A stretch of 64,000 nucleotides of DNA from Casuarius casuarius (lineage: Eukaryota > Chordata > Aves > Casuariiformes > Casuariidae). A program made the position numbers and the translations under genes. Each line of letters begins with the position of its first letter. Position 1 is the stretch's first letter. Shown one piece after another: positions 1 through 11,906 of this stretch. The DNA is taken from the NCBI GenBank assembly GCA_003342895.1, contig PTFA01000009.1:9010677-9074676 (forward strand). Reading direction: 5' to 3'. The notes beneath the pieces were generated by a model. That model was not told where the DNA came from, did no database searches, and saw nothing but the letters and a program-made list of their open reading frames with translations.

Positions 1-1786
1 GTTACAGACTTACTTTAGCAACATAGTGTACTCTGAATATACATAAAATTATTCTCCCTGTAAGTTTTTAAGCCATTCTGAAAATATAACCATGTAATGG
101 TTTATCCATACTTATTGTAAGTATTATATATTTATTTACAGAGTTATATCTAATATAGAGTCATATAAATTCCAAGTAAAGAAGGAATGAAAGGAGGTAA
201 TCCTTGCATGGCTCTTAAATGGAGAACTCTTCCAAAGAAAATGAAGTAGGAAAAGCATTTCCCTGTTATGTAAGTAGTAATAAAAGCAAACTCATATGCA
301 GTTCCTTATGGCTGCACCTGCCGATAGGGTATGGGGGACCCTAATGACGTCTGTAAACATCAGTTAGAGGCTGAAAGAATTTAAAAGTCTTGAAAAAACA
401 ACAGAAATATGACAACCAGTCACCTTGTTCCTTGCTATGTGAGTTAAAAATTATTAAAATTATTTTCTTAATGCACAAGAAACAGTTTCAATATTCACTC
501 TCCCAACTAAAGTAAAACCAGATTAAAATTTCATTATGACTATCAAGAATGACTGCTAGCAGGAAGATAGAAAGAATGATGAAAGGATAAAAGAAAAAAA
601 AACGAGTGAGCGATTCACAAAAAGATCCAGGAAAATATGTAATAGTGTTGGAGAGATCTGAGTCTCATTTCTGTTAGTAATTTTTTATCCTTGAGCAGTT
701 TTTTGTGATAGAAATGGGTATTTTTTCTGGCTGCAATAGCCTTAGACTTGATGCAGAGGCAGAAGGAAAACAAAGGAATCTGGTGCCTCAGTGACCTCTG
801 AAAAAGTAAGTCTTTAAAGCAAAGTTACAGTGCATAGCACTGGAGGTAATAATGGCAGCGAAAGCTACTTTTTATTTTTTTAGCAGTTCCATTAAATGCT
901 AGTCAAACACTTGCCTGTCCAATTGATCTGCCTGTGCTGCAAGAGAGACTGTACTTATGTATTTTTCCCATCTTTGTGCTTCTCATACCAAGGTATCAGT
1001 TGTCAAAGGCAGCAAAAGTGTAAGGCTCTTTGTGGAAAACGCTTGCTCCAGAACAAGAAGGAAGGGAAAAGAACAAAGCCAGATACGGCTTACGGGCTTT
1101 AATCTGTCAGTGGTCCATGACATCGTGTGAGTTTAATAAGAGCTTAACCGAACCCTGCTTGAGGAAAGGGAATTCTGGTGAAAGCCCAGAATTTTAAGAG
1201 GTTATAAAGTGACACAGATTTAGCTGATGAAATGTCATGCCATGAACCTTGCTCACTGCTAACAGCATAAAACAAAGACCACACTGTAGGACCAACCAAA
1301 AAAGTATTTGCGTGGCTAATTTCCTTCTGACTGAATGGCTTGCTATCTACCAGCAGCAGAGAGCAGATCCCTGCTAAATTAAAACCGCCATAGGTGTCAC
1401 ATGCTGTTCACCGGCTTCCACAGAAAGAAATGCTACTGTGCATCCAGAAGAACATTCAAAATAGAATTATGTTCCCAGCAGTCAGCAGGTTATCTTTAAA
1501 CTAAGAATACTTTTAGCAGTAATGATATCCCTAGGACCAAGAGTCATTTATTGTCCTAAAACCCAGAGATTATCAGTACTTCTGCAGCAAGAAAGCACCT
1601 TCCCTAAACAGGCATGCTAATATAGGAAAGGCATAATAGCAGGGTGATAAAAATCTTGAGGTAATACAATAGGAGGAGGAAGTTAGAGCAGTTTGTCTTA
1701 GTTCTGTCATCCAACAATACTTCATAACCCAAAGGACGTGGTTTTAATCAGTGGGTCTGAAATGTAAATGAAGCAAAATTCTGACA
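1..1786. other. Non-coding AT-rich block, no gene seen
   Basis: No open frame longer than 68 codons and no recognisable repeat. A short six-base-pair hairpin (TAGGGT...ACCCTA) lies near position 325-345, followed by a CRE-like TGACGTC. The frame at 896-1102 (68 codons) has no recognisable domain and no supporting splice context. I see nothing else in this block that departs from background. Confidence 0.6.
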
Positions 1787-1802
1787 GCCTTTGATCAAAG
1801 GC
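1787..1802. promoter_or_regulatory. Palindromic TCF/LEF site pair
   Basis: The 16 bases GCCTTTGATCAAAGGC form a perfect palindrome. Each half is a full TCF/LEF core (CCTTTGAT on one strand, ATCAAAGG on the other), the site read by the HMG box of TCF7, TCF7L1, TCF7L2 and LEF1 at the end of the canonical Wnt pathway. The two sites overlap at GATC, so two HMG boxes could hardly bind at once. A 16-bp palindrome is expected about once by chance in a window of this size, so the call rests on its content and on the second pair about 250 bp downstream. Function is inferred. Confidence 0.35.
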
Positions 1803-2052
1803 AAAGAGAAGGATGGAAAGCTTCTCAGATAAGTCTCTAAGGGAGCAGTCAGAGTTAGTCGGATAAACAGAACAAAAGTAAAATACATTCCTATCCCAAA
1901 TTTTGCTAAATTTAGCTTTGACAAAAGAACCCAGAGGTAGCCTTAAGCCAGTGTAATTAGCTGGTTACGAAAGTAGCAGTGGGCTAATACTTTTTGGTGG
2001 CAGACTTTGTGCCCACTGAAAACCTGTCTGATAAGGTGTGGGCTAAGGAGAT

Positions 2053-2091
2053 GACACCATCAAAGGCATTTTGAACCCTTTGATGGGTGTC
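2053..2091. promoter_or_regulatory. Inverted TCF/LEF pair in a 14-bp hairpin
   Basis: GACACCATCAAAGG (2053-2066) and its reverse complement with one extra G (2077-2091) flank a 10-base spacer. The arms hold ATCAAAGG (2059-2066) and CCTTTGAT (2077-2084), each a complete TCF/LEF core, facing each other 10 bases apart. A 14-bp stem with a single bulge is unlikely by chance at this spacing. It may be a paired binding site, a cruciform-prone sequence, or the inner part of a decayed hairpin transposon; no flanking target-site duplication is visible. A further ATCAAAG lies near 2506-2512. Confidence 0.4.
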
Positions 2092-4309
2092 GCGGGACAC
2101 AGTCTCTAAATGGGGTATTCAGTTACTTACTGATTGGTAATTCAGAAGAATCAAGTTAATACTTCCAGCTCTGAAAAGTCTGAATTAGAGATGGATGGCT
2201 TAAGATTCGTTAAAAAAGCAATCAGCTGGAGTCAGACTTCGGTTATTGTGGAGAGGAAGAAAAGGCATGTTAGGATGTAAGTCTTATTGCAGTTCTCTTT
2301 CCAGAAATGAACAGCAATTCATTACTGCCATTAAACGCCAGATTAAAAATGTGTCAGAATCTTGGACTCGCGGAGGGCATCCCACAAAATTGCCTGGTTC
2401 TTTTGTTCGGAAAAAGAAGGCAAGCAAACTCAGGGCTTGATGTTATTTCATTCGTTTCAAACAGTTTACTGTAAGAAATAGATTTGATTCAATTGACTTC
2501 ATAATGATCAAAGTCCCTGCTCCATTTTTAGATTATAATTTCAGGAAAAAAAAGAAAATACACTTCAGTTGGCATTTAATTGAAACCTAGTTTTTAAATC
2601 TGAACAATTTTAAATAAACAATATTATAAACAATAAATTATAAGCAAAATATTTTAAAAGATATTTTTTAAAAAATCACTATTAGAATCAACTGGTCCTC
2701 TTAGGGAGTATATTCTGTATATTCTAGATCTGGTCAGGCATTTTCCCTATTTGTGAAACTCAGTCCATTGCACAGACTCAGTTTGATTTAGAAATGTTCT
2801 GGTGGGCTATGAGGAGAATTTTCACAAAAATCAATCTGATTGCCTTCCAGAGCTCTCAACAATCTGCTCAGCCAGAAAATAGGCTGTTGATGTGCTTGTC
2901 TGAGGATTTTCAGGTTCCTGTGGCGCCCGCCAGCCAAGCCACTGAAAATCTAGGGCTTTTTTCAGCTCCAGGACTTCATTACACCTGCTAAACTGCTATC
3001 AGTATAAGAAACTTTAGGAGGTGAAAGCTGATAAATGATTTTTCTTCGTTTCCTTGCTGGTTATCAATGGGCAGTAGAAATAAAACTGACGAGACTCTTC
3101 TGGTCAGATTAACAGAGGTATGGTCACATTTTTCCGTTTCAGGTCCCTGGTGGGCAGCAGTGAAACCAAGCTGAATTATATGTCACTTTTAGTCAGCAGC
3201 TGCAAGGGCTGTGGTTCACCATCTGGCAGGCAAAGACTGCAGGTTGTATATATGATTTTGGTAACATGAGATTTCATTATTTCTCAATCAAAATACGTTT
3301 TCATTAAGATTTTTATGACTTTAGATTTTTGCTCTTAATCTGGGATAGGATTTATTTATTTCTATCATATTTTTGTGAGATTATTTTATTATATTGAAAA
3401 TTGGCCACTGTTTATAAATTCATACACAATTTCTGCCAGTTTATACTCCTTCTCCCCACGCAGTCTCGTTCCCAGGAATTTTCACAAACTAATTAAGAGC
3501 ACGTTCCTATATTGCTTGACAGAGATTCCCTCATTGGTCTTAAACATGTAGAAATGAGATCTGTAATTCAGTAAAAGACAAAGCATATCTGTTCTCAGGA
3601 CCGATCTTTCTTTACTACCCCATTCCTGCTGCAAGTCCCCTTTCCAATGGCCTCACTCACCAGGAAGGGGCTCACGAGTAGGGCTCCCGGAGGGTCCCGG
3701 CACGCGTCCCAGGCGCGTGGTGCTCGGTGGCCGCAGGAACAGCCTCAGCACCGGCATCAGTAGGTGAAGGGATTCATCAGCTCTTCATGTCCAGACGTTC
3801 TGATCTTTGGTTTTATGAAAAGTTGTGTAGGTTTTTTTTTTTTCTAGAAACAAGAGTTTTGCCTTCAAAAATACAATAAATCTTGGGGTAATGTATATGG
3901 TGGCTCACTTAACTGAATAGAAAACATTTCTTTCAGGATGAAAGAGGCAGAGAAACTACATTGTGAATATTTTTCAAATATTCATTAATGAATCTTACAG
4001 AGGACATTTAATAATAATGGGTATTTACTAAGAAAAGTTCACTTCTGATTTTTGAAAGAGAAAAAGTGTTCATGAAGGAAAGGATAAGAACAACACTGCG
4101 ATTCGAAAAGTGAATAATGTATCTACTAACATTATTTCCTTTATGCTGGAAAAACACTTTTGCATCATTTCTCAATATCAGAACACAATGTATTTGAAAA
4201 GAGAGAGCATCCCTGAAGCAGTCCAAATAGTGTATGTACTAGTAACATCAAAATAGGTTATTAATCTGGAGGCAAATCAAAAGAGCTGTCTCTGAATACT
4301 GAATTTTGT
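2092..4309. other. Non-coding block with AT-rich stretch and one GC patch
   Basis: Positions about 2590-2680 are almost pure A/T, mostly TTTTAAA and ATATTTT words. In contrast 3660-3745 is GC-rich with several CpG (GGCACGCGTCCCAGGCGCG region) and sharp edges. A run of twelve T lies at 3832-3843. Short frames at 2246-2440, 2794-2991 and 4008-4226 (minus) show no domain. No gene is supported. Confidence 0.55.
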
Positions 4310-4380
4310 GACCCAAACCCAAGCTTTTGGGGGCAGTGGAAAATCCCTCACTGATTTCAGTAATCCTTAGATTTAGATTT
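4310..4380. repeat. Old palindromic amniote-type repeat relic, copy 1
   Basis: The segment begins GACCCAAACCC, has AAAATCCCTCACTGATTTCAG in its middle and ends in CCTTAGATTTAG. This is the same order as in the clearer copies at 14265-14333, 22862-22923 and 50890-50957: a CCAAA-type left end, a CCATTGACTTCA-type core and an inverted right end. It is heavily diverged. I do not know the family name; related words are common in bird, turtle and crocodile non-coding DNA. A second, weaker match lies at about 4498-4545 (CCTCCCACTGAAGGTAATGAG). Confidence 0.45.
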
Positions 4381-5649
4381 TAGGTACCCCTTCAGGACTT
4401 GAGCAACTCATAATTGTAAAAAGAATGTGAACTTAAAATGTATCCACTTGTACAATATCATTTTATTGACCTTTAAAGTGATTTGAGATTGGCCAGATTT
4501 TTTGCAGTGTGGAATTCCTCCCACTGAAGGTAATGAGAGTTATGGAAACCTCTTCTACATAGGTATCTAAGTGTAAGCGTAAATGTAGAATTGCCTATCC
4601 TGCAAACACTAGCGTATTCTTAACTTCTGTGTGTCTCACAGCACTCAAAATATGCACAGTTTGGCAGGTTCATAAATGTGTGCAAGGTTAAGTGCAACAT
4701 TTCCGTCATTGAGTATATGTAAGTCCTGAAGATACTCTTATCTTCTACATTAAAAAAGAAGAAGAAAAAAAAAGAGTGGATTCAATTTTAAGGCAACAAG
4801 TGTGATGTGATTTAAAGTGTCTGGCTCAGAGTCTTCAGATTACCTTTCTTTTACTCTGGACAATAATTTTTCCATGGCAGCTGGATCATAAACTATATAT
4901 ATTTTCCTTTTGTATTTTACTCTCCATTTACTCGAGTACTTCATAACTGATTCTATATTTGTCTTGTGGAAGGCACGTGTCATCAACATGCCAGAGCTCA
5001 CACTAGGAATATTGCATATATATTTTATATGGCTGTCTAAAACCCCCAGTTCCCAAGCTCACTGTGCTTTTTCTTTGTCTTATAAATTCACTAATGCTGA
5101 TGTAAATACTTTGCATACCATTGAGGCACTGGATTTTCCTTTAGACAATCCTTCTGTGTTTGTCCTCTCTATAGATCTTCAATATTCTTCTCAGGCTTCA
5201 GGTTTTCCTTCAATGTGAATCAATATTTTTGAAAAGACCAGGACCTTTTCTAGAACAGAGGTTCAGAAAACTGGAAATAATTAGATTATCTTTTTAAAAA
5301 TATATCCATCTTGATTATAGAAAAAAGGCAAAGCTGAATAAAGAGAACTAGCACACCAGTTTTGGACCCAGATGTGTACCCAGTAAAAGGGGCTCAATAT
5401 TGTCATTGACTTCAGCGAACATAAGTGGACGAAGCAAGCTGACAGAAGCTGGGGTTTAAGTTAGGGAGTGCCTAGTAGTATGTCGGATCTGCAGGAACAG
5501 ACCTAGGTAAAGGCTGGCATGCGGAGGTATCCTACCAGGAAAACTCAAGGGCAGAATTAGTCCCTCGGAGATGAGTGAGGGAATATTCTGTTCCTCAGAT
5601 ATATCAGCAAAACTTTCCCTGTCCTCCACATCCTCGCGTCCAGTTTCTG

Positions 5650-5960
5650 ACATTCGGCGTGAAGCAGTGGTTCTGCTAGGGATGCCCTTCCCCAGGCATC
5701 TGCAGCGCGTCCTCAGAGGCTTTGCAGGTGCCGGGCAGTGGCTGCACCCCTGTAATGCCAATACCCAGCTGGGCCGCAGTAGTAGACTGTGTCGAGTAGG
5801 AACGCAGAGCAGAGCCACGGCCGTCCTGGAGGTCACCGTGGCTGGTGGGACCTAGGAGCGCACCGGGGCACGGAGCGACGCAGGCTGCCGGCAGCAGCCC
5901 ATCGGCACCACTGCTCGGCTGCCGCAGGTGCCTGGGTGGCAGGACGGGGCGCTGCTCTGG
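5650..5960. other. GC- and CpG-rich islet
   Basis: About 23 CpG dinucleotides occur in roughly 310 bp, against very few in the AT-rich flanks. The boundaries are sharp on both sides. Several overlapping frames on both strands (longest 126 codons, minus, 5456-5836) exist here because stop codons are rare in GC-rich DNA; their translations show no domain and no signal peptide. It could be a small CpG island with promoter activity for a non-coding transcript, or a product of GC-biased gene conversion. No TATA box or splice signal decides between these. Confidence 0.5.
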
Positions 5961-8900
5961 AGACCCCTCTCTCACGGTGGCATAGACATCACCAGTCTGG
6001 GACTCTTCTTCCTGTAGAGGAGAAAAGCCTACAGAGAATGAGAGTCCGTCTCGAAAGGAGTAAGATTATACGAATGCTCGAGGACGATTGGTAACCTGCC
6101 TTGCCTAGTTTCCAGAATATGTGAACAAACAATTTGGCATGAGTAGAGACTACATCGAATCCTTTGTAGCCTTTGTCTTTGAAGAGCTTAGTATATATGT
6201 TGTGATCATTTCTCATTGCTTCCTACAATTCCATACAAGTCATTGTTTAAGTGCAGTTTTATCTTAATTTACAATATGTTGACTTTAGTTTGTTTAGTAG
6301 TAAACTTCAGAGCTAGAAGAAATAAGAAAATCATAGGCTAAGATTGAACCAGGGGATTTATTCCCTGGTTTTATGTTGTGGAGAGTTAAGAGCAGTAAAC
6401 AGAAGTGAGTTAAAAATAATAGTAAAAAAACTTCAACCATAAAGCACACTTGCAGCTTTTGTACCGTTTGTGAGCATCATTTCAATTGGTTCATAAAATT
6501 AAAATGGGTCCAAGAACTATTCAATGTCTAATTAGTGGGAATGGAGGATATAACTGGTTCTTTTCATCTCTTACTTTCATTAAACTTCATATTCAATTAA
6601 ATGATTAGAATATCAAGCTCTGTTCCACGAATCCCTGGGGGAGGGGAGGTCCTGCAGGTACTTTCTAAGGGGCCACGGAAGAAAAGCAAGGCTATTATTA
6701 GCAATTCTAAATTCTCTAGATATGCTGTCATATCTCCAGTGAAAAATTGTTAGGGTTTTACCTCAAAAGAAGTAGAAAATCAACAGTAGGATATTAGGAT
6801 CACAGAGGTTTAAGATCATAAATTTTAGAGTGCAGAAACTATTTTTTTCTTTTTGTATTCTCAGAAAGTGTTTTAATTTTTAATCGAGCACGATTTCCAG
6901 CTGTCATCCTCAGCGTTCCTCCATTCTCAGCTGTTGTCTCATAAACGGCTGGAGAATGCTTTTTCACTATTTAGTACTAATTAATTTTCTTAATTAAATG
7001 TCACCCTGCTTTTTTCCTTATTAGAGTTTTTGTACCAAAATGGTTCCCAGGACATTGCTGCTAAAATCACTGAAGATTAAACAGAAAGGATAGAAATTGA
7101 ATGTGCGAGCACCAGAGAATTCATTAAATGCGGTGTAAGACTTGCAAATGCCTCTTGACAAGCAGGATGGGAACTATAAGATACTTTCCTCCAAGGGCAA
7201 GTTAATAGACTAGCCATTTATATCAAATGTTTTTGTTGGTGGGCAATGGTATCGTAAACTGCTGAACTTAAGAACCAGTGTCAACGTGTAATCCTATTCT
7301 GAAATGTCTCATTATACCAATTACGCTGTCTGTGAATTTTCCCATATTAATTACATAAAACCAGTGGACGAGCATCTTGTTATTTCTTGTTTCCTTTACA
7401 GATCTAAAGTAGCAAGTGCATGTGGGAAGAAAATGAGAAAGGCAGACTTTCTCTTCCTCCAATTTACTGGCAGCTCGTCCGTCTGGGGGAAAAAAAAAGC
7501 TTGGATTTCTTCCTGGGGGCATGCCCATGTGTGTCTGTGGGAGCTGGCAAGCAGCCACGTTAAGATGATTACTCTTGAACCCCTGTAGTCTATGACAGAG
7601 CATAATGCATATGTTAATAATGCTCTTTTGTAGTGTCGAAGGGTTTCTCTGTTCTTTGCTGGCGTGATCCCCAAGTATGGACCAATTCTGTTAAGTAACA
7701 CAGAAAGCTGCCAGTGAGGAATGTAGTCCCGGATATTATCAGGAGAAACATGCAATCTTTATTGATTGCTTAACACTAGCATTTATAACAGAGCCAGGGT
7801 TTCCTATAAGCCCTCAAGACCTAGTCAGCCACGTTTATTTAGCTCTTCTTATTGTCTTTCATCCTTCTCCGAAGACTTTTGGGGCAGTAGGGGAAGACAG
7901 TAAATGTGCCTGGTTGTATTTCAGTGGCGTGGTTCGGCGTAGTCCTGCTCAACTGTGTGTGCGTTTGAATGGAAAGTGCTGTGTGTTACGTGTGTGAGGA
8001 GGCCAAGACCTAGGAGAAACATCTGGTGGGCTTTGTACAAAGGGTCCGACGTTGTCTGAGTTAAGCCCAGTATTTCTGCCAACCTTCTTGGGAAGCGAAT
8101 GCAAGTATTTTATTCAGGTTACCTCCTCTTTGCATATGTACGTGCTTGAAATGCCCAGGGATGGCCTGGTTTGTCAGAGGTGTTAGGAGTTACCACATGC
8201 ACAAATAAATTAAACTTGTGCTACTTACCTCAATACCACGCTCAGACTGAGCTAACCATTTCCAGACAGCATCTGGAAATGTTCAAAATGGGTAAAGTGG
8301 TATATGAAATTGAGGTTTATATACTTCATCTCTCTAAAGCATTGTAGTTCAGTGTGAAGCTCCCATAAAGCCTCTCCTGTGCAGACTCTTTCTCCACACA
8401 GATAGGCCAAGATCTTGTAAGGCAAAAGCGTCTATCCTGTAAATAAATACAGGAAAGTGGCAATCCATGTTCTTTTGAAAGCCAGGATTTGGTTTAGATT
8501 TGCTTCTTAAACTTCGTAACATTTAAATATGCATGCACAGAAGCACAGAGTCCTGTGGCTGCTAATCCTGTTGCGTTAGTTGTGTATTATTTAATAAAGT
8601 GTAAGACCTCTCTTGCCTATTTTTGCGAGTAAAAAGCTCACAATTACTGTTTAGGGGATATAAACTACTGCCCAAGTGAAAGTGTTTTTGGATTCTAGTG
8701 AGAAACTGAGGCACATAGGAGAGACAATAAGCATCCAATAAAGCTGTAATGTAAAATATATGTAGTAATTGCTGATTTTAAGAAAAAAGGCGTAATTCTT
8801 GCATTATTGTATTTTTACCAAGTGGATCCCTTTAACTGCTAATGCATGTTGCGCTCTTTAATTATCGGCTACTGCGCATCTTTTGTGTATGTGTCGGCTT

Positions 8901-10252
8901 GAAGCTGCTTTCCTTGCTAAAGTGCACGTTTACATAGGATCATCCAAAATCTTCTCCCCAGTTTAATGAACTATGTTCCTAAACACAGCTTTTTGGTTTG
9001 TAGTTTTTCCTCCTACCTGAACCCAGCCTTGTACTGTCTCACCCCCTATCTGTCCAGCCGACCCCTTGGTTCAGGTCCTAAGAAGTCCTCTGCAAGGTGC
9101 TCAAACAGGAGTCTCTGCAAATGTCCAAATTCAGCAAAGCCAGGCCCTGATTTCCTTCGTATGTTTTATAAAATTGTTCTCAGCAAAGGTTTCTCCCTTT
9201 TGTTAAGTCTTCAGGAATTCAAGTAGCCTGTAGACAGAAAAATATAGAGCTGATATATTTTGTAAATATTTTGAAATAATGAATGCCTTCGCAGAGTTTT
9301 GGACAGACTATCCTAAAAACAAACAGACCTACAAACAAGCAAACACAAACTATTTTTCTAACCAAGTTATTTACAATCAATACTTCAGCAGCTCTAAAGA
9401 TATGACAGGATTAGAACAATGGCCAGAGGAGGAAAAATAATTGTGAGGAGAAGCTTCAAGAAGATGGTAACATTGCATGAAATAAATGACAAAAGAAAAC
9501 GGAGAAGAAAAAGACCAAAATATATAACAGATTAAAAAAAAAGTAATAATAACTACAATTATGGTTGGCATCTGTAAATGAAATGGAGGAAGAAACTTGT
9601 CCAACTAAATCATAAAACAGCTGGCAAATATATATATGTATTATTGGATCTCAGTCATACCTTTCATAGCAAACTAGTGGGAAAAAAGCTAATATATTGT
9701 TCATATCCTGAACTTGTATCTGGCTTAGAGTTACAGTATCATTGGGAAATTGCTTAGAAATAAACTAAAGAATGTGGTCTATTTTGATAATCTTCCTGCA
9801 CTGCCAAAACTGTACAGTCAATACTATAATAGTAGTAATAATAGTAATGCCCTGTATCCCTGACATTGCCATGCTAGGAATATTGAACAACACTGTGTCC
9901 AAGCAGCTCACGTTCAGAACAGCCGTCGGTGAATGCAGGTGTTTTGGATGAACTGGTTTCTAAACATAGGACAAAATGAGGTTGGCCTGTGTGGTTGGAC
10001 AGCAAGAGTGTTATAATCTGCTCCTGGTAACAGGCTGCCATCAATTACTCTCTCCTACGCAGGTCAACAGGGGGACAAGGAAGTCAAAGGCATCACTGCA
10101 GCAAGCAAGATTTAAACCTCCATCATGTCATTGATCCATCCCAAATGCCCTTTCCTGCAAGTTCCTCATGGCAAGGTAAATATAGTTATTTTTCTGGCTT
10201 CTCACTGTTAGATCTTGTACATAGTCTCACAGAAGTAGAGTCAGCATCTCCA
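5961..10252. other. Non-coding block, no gene seen
   Basis: This is quiet AT-rich DNA. Around 6890-7260 the sequence contains ATTAATTTTCTTAATTAAATG and several TTAATTAA/CATTAAA words and looks like conserved non-coding DNA, but this is only an impression without alignment. It holds an imperfect 10-bp hairpin (6922-6931 with 6958-6968). A perfect 10-bp hairpin CATTTCCAGA/TCTGGAAATG lies at 8257-8281, a number expected by chance. Overlapping frames on both strands at 7268-7755 (up to 119 codons) are not recognisable proteins. Confidence 0.5.
8690..8735 (-). mobile_element. Possible MIR core fragment
   Basis: The 13-base word AAACTGAGGCACA, followed by a purine-rich stretch, matches the most conserved part of the reverse-oriented MIR SINE core. 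The flanks are too diverged to extend the match, so chance remains possible. The clearer MIR copies in this window lie at 36715-36866 and 53770-53900. Confidence 0.25.
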
Positions 10253-10308
10253 GTACAGTATGTGCTGTACCTGTTCTATTGACTTAAATTCAGCAAGTTT
10301 AAGTCAAT
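10253..10308. repeat. Two adjacent hairpins
   Basis: GTACAG (10253-10258) pairs with CTGTAC (10265-10270). Seven bases later ATTGACTTAAA (10278-10288) pairs perfectly with TTTAAGTCAAT (10298-10308), and TT/AG pairing could shorten the loop further. The second stem's ATTGACTT/AAGTCAAT arms are the same words that form the core of the palindromic relic family found elsewhere in the window, so it may be a partial copy of that family. Confidence 0.45.
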
Positions 10309-11367
10309 TCCAATCATGTTCCAACTTAAGTGCCAGGGAGCATTCGGTGCCTCACAGCATAATGCCAATCTAAAGAAGGCTGTAACAGGAGATTAACTTG
10401 TAGGAACATTGTATTAACTGAAAGAGATAGCACAAAAATAAGAGGAAAATCCAAGCAAGATTGAAGGTTAAAATATAAACATCAGAAGATCATTTTAGAG
10501 CTTACTGGAGACTGGCCAGACTGAAGAAACTTGAAACAGACAACAAAAAAATTGCTGGAGTTGTAGGGAAGGATATGGGAGAATATTACACACCTTATGG
10601 TCATGTCTGAAAATGCAGTCCTTCTGTCTGCAGAGATATGAGAAAAAAACGAAAGATGAACCCCTTGGGCTGTGACATTCCTATACAGCCAAACTAGGGG
10701 TATTTGAGGGATCTTGTAAATTAAACAGAGCACTGAAAAAGTCATTTTTCAAATGGCAAAATTTTTATACTAGAAATGGGACTTAGCTATAAAAGTCATG
10801 TTGTGTCATGAATATGAGATATACTGTGAGGAGAAGGTTTTTGGATCTAAAAAGAAAATACAAGAAAAGGAGAAATCTAGGGTTAAATGAGAATTTAAAA
10901 GACTTTGCATAGGTGATCACTTACCAGTTGATTCTGCAACCAGTCTTAGGGTGGTTAAATCCTTCCAAATCTCAATGAAAATGGTAGTAGTCGAAGGTAC
11001 TGTTCATCTTACATGTGTAAATGTGATCTATAAATATATGTATATACGCAGCATTACCAGATCTGAATGACACTGAGTGAATAGTTGGTAGCTGGATGGT
11101 TGGTAGTAAAAATTAAGTGATAGGTAGCTTCAGTTAAGGTGTAGGACACCATCTGGACAGGATTAGTAACAGGCAATTGCCATAGCATGAGAGGCTAATT
11201 TTGAAACAGGAGAGTAGAGAAAAAACTCGCAAGTCAGAGCTATCAGAACTGGAAAGTCTTGGAGCAGCAAAGAAATTACAGAGAAACATGCAGTTTTGTT
11301 TATATTTGCGAGGAAGGGACAGCTTGGCTAAAACAGGTTAGATTTGGCTATTCTGTCTCATTGCATG

Positions 11368-11399
11368 TAGTGCAATTGCACTAATTACACTAATAGTGT
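11368..11399. repeat. Back-to-back palindromes with TAGTG/CACTA words
   Basis: TAGTGCAATTGCACTA (11368-11383) is a perfect 16-bp palindrome. Four bases on, ACACTA-A-TAGTGT (11387-11399) is a second palindrome built from the same TAGTG/CACTA word, which therefore occurs four times in 32 bp. I know of no specific factor for this arrangement. It may be a small local duplication with inversion. Confidence 0.5.
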
Positions 11400-11686
11400 C
11401 CTGTTGACTCTAAGTTCCTCTTGGCTATAGAAAGCCACATATTTACACTCTATTGTTAAAGATGAGTCAGATACACATTATGCTCAGGCCTATCTGGAAT
11501 ACAGGGGGAAAAAGTATCTGTGGGTAATTGCATGTGGGTATGAGGTTTTGAAGGTTTGGCCCTAACATGTGCGCCGCACAGGAGCAGAGAGATTTTCAAA
11601 CCACTCAGCACTGGCCTAACTTTCTTCTCTTTAAAATTGCTCATAATTGCATGGAAGCAGAGTCTGAGCAATTACCTCTGAATGCC

Positions 11687-11722
11687 GTCCCATTGACTTC
11701 TCTTTGACCTGGGCGCATCAGC
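11687..11722. repeat. Palindromic relic family, partial copy
   Basis: CGTCCCATTGACTTCTCTTTGACCTGGG carries the CCCATTGACTTC core and a decayed right end (TTTGACC in place of TTTGGATC). Short and partial. Confidence 0.35.
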
Positions 11723-11847
11723 AATACTTCTGTGTTGCTGTTTTCTAATGTACTTATTTTTGTGGGGTTAACATAATATATATAATTGTGATTAAGAAAT
11801 TGAGCTTGATAACATGATTTGCAATCAGAGATTATTTTCTTTTCTGT

Positions 11848-11906
11848 GAAATTAAAAGCCTCATTTGGAAATCCATCAGTTAACAAGAAATTAAAAGCCC
11901 CATCAG
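11848..11906 (+). repeat. Imperfect tandem duplication
   Basis: GAAATTAAAAGCC followed by CCATCAG occurs twice, at 11848-11879 and at 11887-11906. The first copy has 12 extra bases (TCATTTGGAAAT) between the two words. The words are identical, apart from that insertion, and 39 bp apart, so this is a local duplication followed by an indel. Confidence 0.6.

Noticed and set aside
5456..6094. Overlapping open frames of 75-126 codons on both strands
   Set aside because: All lie in or at the edge of the CpG-rich islet, where few stop codons are expected; translations show random arginine, proline and alanine enrichment.
8257..8281. Perfect 10-bp hairpin as a small-RNA precursor
   Set aside because: Stem far too short for a pre-microRNA and the number of such hairpins is about that expected by chance.
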